10,296 nucleotides of DNA from Phoronis ovalis. Taxonomy: Eukaryota; Phoronida; Phoronidae. Where the stretch lies: NCBI GenBank assembly GCA_028565635.1, contig JAOXYB010065434.1:1-10296 (forward strand). The letters are read 5' to 3'. The position numbers and the translations under genes are program-made. Position 1 is the first letter of the stretch. The number at the start of each line of letters is the position of its first letter. Under the pieces are notes generated by a model. The model did not search any database, had not been told where the DNA came from, and saw only the letters and a list, made by a program, of their open reading frames with translations. Positions 1 through 6,428 of this stretch are shown here, piece by piece.

Positions 1-938
1 ATATATCTTCTAAAAAGGAAGAAAATTAACCACACATACACATCATATTTATTATTACTGCCATGATATTATGTTTAATAATTTAATAATATCAAGTGTA
101 ACAAATAGCTATTGTAAAAATTCTAAAACCTTATTCTTATACCATATTTATTGAGTGTCAAAAAAAGTTGTGAATAAATGTTACCGTTTTTAATACGCTC
201 AGAAATGTACATTGTTCAAGTAATAAAAAAACCTTAGAACAATTTCAATAGAAGCTCTGCTCACGTTTCATCCGCCTCGAAACCGACATAAATATTTTTG
301 AAAACAATATAAAATTTCGTCAGAGTTTTCTTTGAAAATTTTATACTTACACCCAATCATATCTTCTATTGACTAAATAAATGCGAGTTGCCATGGACGT
401 AACGTGGCGATGTTCATGTAAACAGTATATGGCATCAATATTTAACTAAGCTCCCCAATAAACTCTGTGATATTGATAAGAGGAACGAATGACAAGTTGA
501 CAATTTATGGAGAGCTTGAAGAAACTAACATAGAAAAAAAGTCGAAAAGAAAGAAAAAAATATATAGGAGACTTATTGAGTTAGTGACATTAATAAACAA
601 ATAATTTGAAGAATATTTTATTTCTAATTTATCCAATAAATAAGTAAGTAAAAGTAATTTTTTTTAGTTTTATAGCTTTTGATGCGAAGTTGTGTGATCA
701 AACGACTATCATATCATAACCTATTGGCTATAGTGTTACTTCTTCGCTGTATTAGGGTACTAGAATCATCAAAAGTGTAGTTGTCAACTTGTACGTTTAA
801 AGGATAAATTAATCCAATAGTTATTACTGGAAAAGAGACAGACAATAACATCTGATTGATGGTAACTGTGATCAACATGTACCTTACTTAATTTTTTTTA
901 ACATTTGACAAAGCAGAAATGTTGCTACTGTCGGGAGA
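1..938. other. AT-rich upstream DNA, no gene seen
   Basis: This stretch lies upstream of the Ly6-like gene. It is AT-rich with many short A and T runs, and all six frames are broken by stops. The only translation-like signal is a good start context (gccATGG) at 393-396, but it opens an 18-codon frame that ends in TAA, so I do not call a gene. A non-coding 5' exon of the Ly6-like gene could lie here, because that gene has a 3' splice site in its 5' UTR at 1204, but no donor stands out. Confidence 0.6.
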
Positions 939-971
939 TATAAACAGAGGGGCACATTGCCACTTTCAATG
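939..971 (+). promoter_or_regulatory. Candidate TATA box and initiator for the Ly6-like gene
   Basis: TATAAA is at 939-944 and an initiator-like TTTCAAT is at 965-971. If A968 is the start site, the TATA box begins 29 bases upstream, which is the usual spacing. The segment around it (931-965) is less AT-rich than its surroundings. Against the call, TATA-like strings are common in AT-rich DNA and the first exon would carry upstream ATGs at 969 and after. The transcript would then need to splice into the acceptor at 1204. A possible donor is GTAAAT at 1135. Confidence 0.3.
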
Positions 972-1173
972 ATGATTTGATGATTTCGTATTAGCAAAAT
1001 ATCTTCTATGAACTACAAAAAATATAAAACTATGAAATTTATTTTATTAGTTTTTTAATTTTAATTAATTCATTTTTTTAGTTTGATTCTAGTATTCATC
1101 TCTATAATTTAAACACAAAGAATGCAATTTCAATGTAAATCCATAAATAGCTAGTGTGTTCATGTAATTTAAT

Positions 1174-1204
1174 TACTAACGTGGACCTGTTAATTTTTTT
1201 GCAG
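1174..1204 (+). other. 3' splice site with branch point in the 5' UTR
   Basis: A perfect TACTAAC branch-point consensus (1174-1180) is followed by a T-rich tract and TTTGCAG ending at 1204. The branch adenosine at 1179 is 25 bases from the AG. The signal-peptide exon therefore probably starts at 1205, nine bases before its ATG, and the gene has at least one non-coding exon upstream. The matching donor is not certain. Confidence 0.6.
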
Positions 1205-1213
1205 ATACGCAGA

Positions 1214-1259
1214 ATGTTTGCTGTGCTATATATCACTGTGTTGGCATTCTCCTTAGTAG
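1214..1259 (+). CDS. Ly6-like gene, coding exon 1 (signal peptide)
   Basis: The ATG has A at -3 and begins MFAVLYITVLAFSLV, an uninterrupted hydrophobic core typical of a secretory signal peptide. The exon ends GTAG|gtaagt, a near-ideal donor at 1260, and splits a glycine codon (phase 1) that the next exon completes as GGA. Cleavage probably falls around residues 16-19 (G-V-E-G). The frame upstream of the ATG reaches the splice site at 1204 without a stop, so the start is chosen because the signal peptide fits it. Confidence 0.85.
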
Positions 1260-3797
1260 GTAAGTAAAATGTACCTAAAATGTCCCTTTTCAGCTGCAGT
1301 GAAAAGTGACATTGATCTAGTTTATGTTAAAATGAAAACATTTAAAATCCATAAAAAATAACATTATTGTATATTTTTCATTCTAAGAAATTTCAATTTA
1401 TTTAATTTAAATCTGAAGAAAAAATAACGTCATTGTATCTAGAGAATGAGTTAGAAGAATATGTTTGTTACAGGAGTTGAAGGCACTACTTCCGTAACGG
1501 AATCTGTATCGGCAACGGGCTCTGTCATCAGTGCAACAGAATCAAGTGTACAAGCGAGTTCAACTGTACAAGCGAATGCAACTGTTGGTACTAATGAATC
1601 GGCGTCAACAACAGCAACAGTTAACGGTGCACCGGAATCCACCAGTAACAGCATTCCAGAATCCACTAGTAACAACATTCCGGCACCCACAAGTACCAGC
1701 GTTCCCGAATCCACCAGTGTCGCCAACAGTACGGGTGTTCTGGCAGCCAGTAGTACCGGCGTTCTGACATCCAGCAGTACGGGTGTTCTGGCAGCCAGCA
1801 GTACCGGCGTTCTGGCAGCCAGCAGTACCGGCGTTCTGGCGGCCAGCAGTACAGGAGTTCCGGCAGCCACCAGTACAGGAGTTCCGGCAGCCACCAGTGC
1901 GGGAGATCTTGGATCCACCAGTGTCGGTGTTCCAGAATCCACCAGTGTCGGTGGACCAGCAACAGAGTCAACTTCTGCTCAAATTCTAGCAACAACTACC
2001 TCAGAAATAATGACATCCACAGCTGCTGTTCAATACACCACTACTTCTACACCGGTAGGCAACTACTCGTGTATGTCCTGCTCAACTGGTGACTGTACCG
2101 TTGATAGTAACCATCAAGCCAAAAACTGCACTCAACGATATTGCTGGGTAAGTTTATGTTAATGTTTAATTTTCGTTTTATATTTATTTTTAAGCGCGTT
2201 GCACACCTTTTGCTTTCTTTTGCAACAGTCGGTATATATTACACATATATACTCTCCTAAATTTGAAGCACACAGTGTGCCAAATTAATTAATTTGGCAA
2301 TTAAATATTACTGGCAAAATATATGAAAAATACTTATTAGATACTATGTAATAAGCTCCTTGATTTATTTTGGCCGATATTTAAGTTAACAACTTGTGTA
2401 AAATTTCTAGTGTCCATAAATTAATTGATACAAAATCCTTTTGGTTATAATTTAATAAAAATATGCTTAGTTTCCTCTGTAAATGTTTATTCAGATTCGA
2501 TTTATAGTCAAATTTTGTAACTAATTGTCGTCAGCTTTTATTTTATTAAAATATTTCCATGTCACCACTGCTGACCTCTGGTGAAGGCGGCATATTTCCG
2601 TATTTTGTTCTAAATGATGTCAGACTGTATGATTTTATAAATATATTTATTTTCCAAGGCAAGTATAAAAGCTGCATCCACATGCAGAGAAACCATGGAT
2701 ACAGTTAAAGAATTCCATTTGGGATGTGGTGAGGATATGAATCTTGGCAGTATCTCCTGTACTTCCACGTATACAACAGGAGCATGCTTGACAGTCGATG
2801 GGAAAGAGGTGACTCTACATTCAGTTTATGTGCACCTGCTCCAATAAAAAACATAAAATAAATGCAAATTGACTTCACAACCACAAACATAATAAATACT
2901 AAAAGTTGACTTTGGAATTCCGTAGTTTGTAGACATAGCGTACTTGTACAAAGCAAAGTTACACGAGTTTTCTAATTGAAAGAAGGGCTACAGATACAAA
3001 GAGGTGTATATACATTTCAACCTATGTTTTAGTAATTAAAATGAAGAGATAGACAATGAAAGTATACATTTTTAAAATGCTAATACTCTAAACTACAAAA
3101 CAAAAATATGTCTCAGATTTTACTTCGTTCAAAAGCTATAATTTTTTTTTTAATTTAAGGGTCAGATCAAAATCAGTAAAATGCTGAACTTTAAGCTTTG
3201 GAAATTCATTACTCATAAACAAAGCAAAATTTAAAAAATTTGAGACATTTTTTGTAGATCAATATATAAAGATAATTTTTGCCAAGTTTCAGCTTGGTAG
3301 ATGCAAAGGTTTCTGACTAATTTTTTTGAAAATTAAAATTCGAAAAACACAATTTTTACCCAAAATGGATGTTGACCAGATCGTGAAAATTATTTTCAAC
3401 TTTTTTGCTTTGAATTCATCAACATTAAATTATAGCCTTTGTAAAAATGTATACTTTTACGTGTCTATCTCTACATTTTGGTTATCAAAAGTAACAAAGA
3501 AAGTTATAGTCAAATAACAGTGTTTTTTGTATCTAGAGTAAGCCTGTTTTTTTCTGTCTGTTATCATTTCTATTCTCATGCTCAACTCACCTTCTATTGA
3601 TAGGATTTTCATTTACTTTTTCTTTTATATTTTAGACATGTTTCAAGTGCTGCGATTCCAGCACTAAAGACTGTAATGTTGCAGTAAACAAAGAAACGTT
3701 CATAAAGGATCATTGCCTGTATGCTGGAGCTCCCTCAAATGTTGTGCAGATGGCGCTACTCATTTTGCCACTTGCAGTGATAACTTGGTTTTGCTAA
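1214..3797 (+). CDS. Mucin-like, GPI-anchored Ly6/uPAR-domain surface protein (four coding exons)
   Basis: Joining 1214-1259, 1474-2147, 2659-2808 and 3636-3797 gives one open frame of 343 residues. Order of parts: signal peptide (1 to about 16-19); Ser/Thr-rich stalk (20-211; 82 of 192 residues are S or T) with an octapeptide array at 67-174; Ly6/uPAR three-finger domain (about 213-304); GPI-anchor signal (about 320-343). The Ly6 signature is CxxC at 215/218, LGC at 263 and the closing CC-x6-CN at 295-304. N-glycosylation sequons occur at N212, N233 and three places in the stalk. I infer a cell-surface glycoprotein with a small binding head close to the membrane and an extended O-glycosylated N-terminus. 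Ligand and pathway are unknown, since Ly6 proteins range from receptor modulators to junction and adhesion factors. Family assignment is strong; splice sites are predicted, not observed. No gene symbol is justified. Confidence 0.85.
1260..1473 (+). other. Ly6-like gene intron 1 (phase 1)
   Basis: The intron is 214 bases, from gtaagt to ttacag, and AT-rich. It contains an imperfect direct repeat: bases 1353-1372 and 1419-1438 agree at 18 of 20 positions, 66 bases apart. A phase-1 intron directly after the signal peptide is the usual arrangement in Ly6/uPAR genes. Confidence 0.8.
1474..2147 (+). CDS. Ly6-like gene, coding exon 2 (mucin-like stalk and first finger)
   Basis: The exon starts after ttacag, completes G16 and runs 674 bases to TGCTGG|gtaagt (phase 0). 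It encodes residues 16-240. Most is Ser/Thr/Ala/Pro/Gly-rich with the octapeptide array. The last 29 residues start the Ly6 domain with cysteines 215, 218, 223, 234 and 239. Its open frame begins visually at an ATG at 1461, but that ATG is 13 bases upstream of the splice site, inside the intron. There is no exon boundary between stalk and Ly6 domain, so the stalk seems to have grown within the exon coding for the first finger. Confidence 0.85.
1626..1949 (+). repeat. 24-bp coding minisatellite (mucin octapeptide array)
   Basis: Thirteen full 24-base units plus one half unit encode octapeptides. The first four (GAPESTSN, SIPESTSN, NIPAPTST, SVPESTSV) are degenerate. After a half unit (ANST) come nine units close to G-V-L/P-A-A-S/T-S-T, three of them identical in protein. 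At the DNA level the two GVPAAT units are nearly exact copies. Among the GVL units, GGGTGTTCTGG and CGGCGTTCTG variants alternate in the first four, which suggests a 48-base duplication as well as single-unit events. The array is much more GC-rich than its surroundings. Each unit offers several Ser/Thr acceptors for O-glycans. Copy number is likely to vary between alleles. Confidence 0.9.
2268..2299. repeat. Overlapping palindromes, including a 22-bp perfect one
   Basis: GCACACAGTGTGC (2268-2280) is a palindrome with one central base. It overlaps by three bases a perfect 22-base palindrome at 2278-2299 with half-site TGCCAAATTAA. The centre contains overlapping TAATTA/ATTAAT strings, the kind of core bound by homeodomain proteins. 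It could form a small cruciform or be a dimeric binding site; function is inference only. Confidence 0.75.
2570..2584 (-). promoter_or_regulatory. CTCF-like motif in Ly6-like intron 2
   Basis: On the minus strand this reads TCACCAGAGGTCAGC, matching the degenerate CTCF core CCASYAGRKGGCRSY at 13 of 15 positions by eye. One mismatch is in the central GGC, which weakens it. Confidence 0.25.
2659..2808 (+). CDS. Ly6-like gene, coding exon 3 (middle of the three-finger domain)
   Basis: Exactly 50 codons (residues 241-290), phase 0 at both ends, after ttccaag and before GAG|gtgact. Cysteines fall at 249, 263, 274 and 283. C263 (in FHLGCGED) corresponds to the Gly-Cys preceding the third finger in many Ly6 proteins, and C274 to the seventh canonical cysteine. 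C249 and C283 are additional to the ten-cysteine pattern. The stretch is open in only this frame with correct phase at both sides, which supports the splice calls. Confidence 0.82.
2809..3635 (+). other. Ly6-like gene intron 3 (phase 0)
   Basis: The intron is 827 bases, from gtgact to tattttag. Most of the middle is occupied by an inverted-repeat element (3038-3479). A 63-codon open stretch at 3326-3517 lies inside that element and has no coding character. Confidence 0.8.
3038..3479. mobile_element. MITE-like foldback element in intron 3
   Basis: The sequence at 3038-3085 recurs as its reverse complement at 3431-3479. Shared blocks in order are AAAATG, AGAGATAGACA and AAAGTATACATTTTTA, then GCTA, separated by single changes or one-base gaps. 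The two arms are therefore clearly related inverted copies of about 49 bases around a 345-base AT-rich interior. A short hairpin (CCAAG-6 bases-CTTGG, 3282-3297) lies near the middle. No transposase frame exists, so it would be non-autonomous. Edges and target-site duplication are not clear; similarity weakens outside 3038 and 3479 but may go on for some ten bases. Confidence 0.6.
3636..3797 (+). CDS. Ly6-like gene, coding exon 4 (domain end and GPI signal)
   Basis: The exon follows tattttag and starts in phase 0, encoding residues 291-343 and a TAA stop at 3795-3797. It opens TCFKCCDSSTKDCN: the CC pair (295/296) and Cys-Asn (303/304) are the hallmark end of Ly6/uPAR domains. C292 and C317 are extra. 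The tail LYAGAPSNVVQ leads into a hydrophobic segment up to the last residue with no charged cytoplasmic part, which is the pattern of a GPI-transamidase substrate. Probable anchor sites are among A320-A322 or S324-N325. A single-pass membrane tail is possible but less likely because nothing follows the hydrophobic segment. Confidence 0.85.
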   Translation, partial: TCFKCCDSSTKDCNVAVNKETFIKDHCLYAGAPSNVVQMALLILPLAVITWFC

Positions 3798-4085
3798 GAG
3801 CAGTGTCATAAAAAGGGAGTAAAGGGTGATGTATTTTGAATGAACCCTTTTGTTTCTCTTTTACAGCAGTTTGTGTTCTTGTTACAGAATTTGTAATGAA
3901 ATTATTATTTTGTCATGATTTGCGATTTCTGACATTAGGATCAAATTGTGAAAAACTGTGATTTTCTTATTTACTTTCATATACATATTTTAATGATTGT
4001 TAATTTAAACCATGTTCCTAATGTATTAAACTACTCATTAAGTGTATTTTTTCTCTGACGTGAATAAAAATTCAAACACCATACA
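3798..4085 (+). other. Probable 3' UTR of the Ly6-like gene
   Basis: AT-rich, non-coding sequence runs from the TAA to just past the first AATAAA. The true end is not visible; a second AATAAA at 4888 could support a longer form. Confidence 0.5.
4063..4068 (+). terminator. Poly(A) signal AATAAA of the Ly6-like gene
   Basis: This is the first AATAAA after the stop codon, 265 bases downstream, with CA dinucleotides 10-25 bases later as possible cleavage sites. Confidence 0.5.
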
Positions 4086-4404
4086 AGCACTATACTGAAA
4101 GAAACTTACGAAGCCTGTGCTACCAAATATGAGTTTGAATCCATTTTTTTATACTGTTTTCTACATTGAGGAATATTTGTTGTATTAGTAAAGTATTATG
4201 AAGCCATTATGTGCCACTGATTTGTAATAGACAGTATGATTACAGATGATTGGAGTAGATCTGAAACATTGCATGAACCAGAAATTACACATTTGTCCAA
4301 ATTATATCTCAAGATTCCCTATACCCAACGTCTGTTTTAAATTTACTAAGTGTGTTGAAGTAAACGTGTAAGAGTTAGTTTAGTACAATTTTTAAATTAT
4401 TTTA

Positions 4405-4435
4405 GTCGTTCAGCAAGCGCCCCCTGGTCGTTCAG
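4405..4435. repeat. 9-bp direct repeats flanking the CTCF-like core
   Basis: GTCGTTCAG occurs at 4405-4413 and 4427-4435, with CAAGCGCCCCCTG between. The 22-base period could be a small duplication or a tandem binding arrangement; 13 bases of interior is too little for a known transposon. Confidence 0.7.
4416..4430 (-). promoter_or_regulatory. Near-consensus CTCF-like site between the genes
   Basis: The minus strand reads CGACCAGGGGGCGCT, 14 of 15 against the well-known core CCACCAGGGGGCGCT. CTCF is a bilaterian zinc-finger protein that binds insulators and loop anchors. The site is a GC-rich island in AT-rich DNA downstream of the Ly6-like gene and about 2 kb before SOBP, a sensible place for a boundary. 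Occupancy is inference. Confidence 0.45.
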
Positions 4436-4887
4436 GGTGAAAATGTCCGGATGAAATAGAAATCGACTTTCCTATTCGAGTGAGTTAACTAATATGTTGT
4501 CACATTTATTTTTGAAAATTGAAGCATATTTGTTGTAATATGCATGAGAAATGAGGCTCTTTTCTCTGATGACTGTCTTAGTTTATATGACATGGCATGG
4601 GCTGAAGTACACTTTATATTTTAAGATTTATTTTTAGTTACTGTTAATATTGTTTATATGTGTACAATGCAATGTTAGTTATACACTACGCTTAACCAAT
4701 GTTTTTCACTTAACTTACTAAATTAAATACAAATTATACACAGGACAAAATATAAAAATGTGTTAGTTATTTAACATTCTTGCAAATGCATTAATACAAT
4801 TTTTTTATGACTATAATGGAATGATTTATGTTTCTTAATTTTATTTACAGGACAAAATGTTGTTTTCTAATGAGTGTTTTATTTTTA

Positions 4888-4893
4888 ATAAAA
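4888..4893 (+). terminator. Second AATAAA, possible distal poly(A) signal
   Basis: AATAAA follows 38 bases after a good 3' splice-like sequence (tttatttacag, ending 4850). It could end a longer 3' UTR or an alternative last exon of the Ly6-like gene. Chance is quite possible in this base composition. Confidence 0.2.
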
Positions 4894-5559
4894 TATATGG
4901 TATTACAATGTAAATCATACTATTTTTTCTTATAGTCTATCTATTCGCCTATCAAAGATGTCACGCTTCAAAAGATGTTTCAGTGTGATTTCAGCCAATG
5001 TAAAAAAGCTATTTTAGTCATACTCTCAAATATTGTAGGCTGGGTAAATAGAACCATATTGGAAAATTTGAATTTCTAAATTACTCATTTCTAAGAACGA
5101 AGGGTAGTTTCCCATTTTTTAAGATAAAATGTCACTTTCTCTGGATTTCTGCTAATACATAATACAGCATGGACATTTACAAAATGCATTTTAAACGTTT
5201 TTCGCCTCGATCCACTTACTGCTGATTTAGAAAATTTGAATTTTGCAACCAAAGTTTTTGGCAAACAAAATATTCTTACCATTGAAACTAACAACAAAAT
5301 TGCGCATTAAAGGTAGGTTGAGCTCATTAAATGCTGTAAATTTGCGTATACAATGTATACAATTTTCTAATTATGTGCTCTAACAAGATTTAATCAAAAT
5401 TAAACTATGTCTCAAAGTTTGCTATAATTTTATAAGAAGCAGAGACCAGGATCTACATGGTAACATTTCCCAAAGAGGAACATGCAGTATAACAGTGGGT
5501 ACGCATATGTTTCAACAAATTTTCGCGTAAAAGGGTACATTTTTTAGGTGTCTGTCCGT

Positions 5560-5578
5560 AACGCACTTTACGTGCGTT
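5560..5578. repeat. CG-rich hairpin
   Basis: AACGCAC and GTGCGTT form a seven-base-pair stem around the five-base loop TTTAC. It stands out because CpG-containing strings are rare nearby. No T-run or other terminator feature follows it, so no function is proposed. Confidence 0.6.
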
Positions 5579-6265
5579 TATTTGCCTAAAATAACGAAAA
5601 ATGGCTGTTTTCCTAAGTATATGACACTTCGTTAGGGTCATAGCCAAAATTTTCTCCTCGGTCGAGTCGTCGCCCTGGCTAAAAGCTTCGCTCTGTTAGT
5701 GTGCAATTCTGATCAAACTTTACGTCTTGTAACCTGTATACGGGGGGTTAATCATGCTTCCGGCTATATGTGTGGCTCTCAGTGGATGTGTGATATCAGT
5801 GGATGCTGTTGATCAAATTAGTAGAGTAGATCCTTTTTTTAGACAGAGTGGATCCGGTTTTTCAACTTCTTTTCTGGCTGTAAACTTGAGGGGTTTCATT
5901 TTTAGCAAACAGGTTTAAGTTACCAACTCACTCAAATTAGCAATTGGATTTTTTAGCAAGCAAAAGTTAAACAAGCCGTTTTTTGGCAGATCGAAATAAT
6001 GGCCTAGAGGATCCGGTTGTTAGGCCCAGACCCACACATCGCTACCCAAAATGTTGTGAAGTATCCCTTGACAACTGCGAATTGAGAATAATACCGACGC
6101 ATCACCAGGGCCACTGTGAGGATATTACACCCTTGGTGTGTAATTTTTTCAACAGGTCACAACAATTGGGACACTTTAAATAGTTATTCTAAAACATCAG
6201 TAATCACTTTCATATTGTAACCGGTTGTAATTGCCTGTCCTCCTGGGAACATTTCACGATACCGG

Positions 6266-6280
6266 TCACAGATGGCGCTA
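6266..6280 (+). promoter_or_regulatory. Partial CTCF-like core in the SOBP upstream region
   Basis: CAGATGGCGCTA (6269-6280) keeps the conserved AGRKGGCGC core but not the 5' CCA part (11 of 15 overall). The same 12 bases occur within coding exon 4 of the Ly6-like gene (3747-3758). It could instead be a short motif for another factor. Confidence 0.25.
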
Positions 6281-6420
6281 TCACGCAACCTCAAAGAAGC
6301 ACGCATGCTCGGGAGGGAAATTCAATATGTTGTATCAAATGACAGACTGTACGGTTTTTAAGTCAATAATTATAAGATTTCTAGGATCACACTCATAGCA
6401 GCTGAGGAAAACAGAACCAA

Positions 6421-6426
6421 ATGTAG
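6421..6426 (+). promoter_or_regulatory. Start-stop upstream ORF (ATGTAG) next to the SOBP start
   Basis: ATG immediately followed by TAG lies two bases before the SOBP ATG. It has C at -3 and T at +4 (weak context), while the main ATG has G at -3 and G at +4 (strong). Minimal AUG-stop elements can hold ribosomes on a leader and lower translation of the main frame. Effect here is inference. Confidence 0.5.
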
Positions 6427-6428
6427 GC

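Larger units (their letters stand above)
2148..2658 (+). other. Ly6-like gene intron 2 (phase 0)
   Basis: The intron is 511 bases, from gtaagt to ttccaag, with no coding potential. It holds two overlapping palindromes at 2268-2299 and a CTCF-like motif on the minus strand at 2570-2584, listed separately. Confidence 0.8.
4086..5640. other. AT-rich intergenic DNA between the two genes
   Basis: No gene is seen. The longest open frames here (minus strand 5091-5297 and 5453-5647) lack conserved motifs and neighbouring splice partners. The stretch holds a CTCF-like site at 4416-4430, a 12-base direct repeat ACAGGACAAAAT (4740-4751 and 4847-4858), a second AATAAA (4888-4893) and a CG-rich hairpin (5560-5578). 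Confidence 0.6.
5641..6428 (+). promoter_or_regulatory. Upstream region and 5' UTR of the SOBP gene
   Basis: This block is less AT-rich than the DNA on either side, as is common near animal promoters, and ends at the SOBP start codon. It carries a repeated GGATCCGGTT (about 5850 and 6009), a repeated TTTTTAGCAA (about 5901 and 5951) and a partial CTCF-like core (6266-6280). No convincing TATA box is seen; TCACACT near 6387 could be an initiator. In-frame TAG at 6396-6398 sets the upstream limit of the coding frame. A 54-codon frame at 5754-5918 and a TTG-started frame at 5983-6183 lie here without recognisable content. Confidence 0.35.

Noticed and set aside
1461-1473. ATG at 1461 as the start of the mucin-Ly6 protein
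   Set aside because: It lies in intron 1. The protein starting there lacks a signal peptide, while the exon at 1214 gives one with matching phase.
1451-1942. Long minus-strand frame with hydrophobic TPVLLAAR-type repeats
   Set aside because: It is the antisense shadow of the 24-bp minisatellite. A stop-free unit whose length is a multiple of three stays open in several frames. The plus frame alone has matching splice sites, signal peptide and Ly6 domain.
1531-1989. Other plus-frame open stretches over the repeat array (1531-1767, 1783-1989) and minus 1666-1995
   Set aside because: Same cause: periodic shadows of the coding repeat, with low-complexity products and no splice partners.
3326-3517. 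63-codon plus-strand frame in intron 3
   Set aside because: AT-rich, lysine/phenylalanine/isoleucine-biased text inside the inverted-repeat element; no motif and no conserved look.
3747-3758. Functional CTCF site in coding exon 4
   Set aside because: Only 12 of 15 positions match and the bases are constrained by coding; kept only as a shared 12-mer observation.
5453-5647. Minus-strand frame with LLKHMRTH, resembling the end of a C2H2 zinc finger
   Set aside because: The cysteine pair and the C-x12-H spacing are missing, only nine residues separate the one nearby cysteine from the histidine, and there are no neighbouring fingers.
5983-6183. 66-codon frame starting at TTG
   Set aside because: No ATG start at this position, no recognised domain, and a eukaryotic context where TTG starts are not expected.
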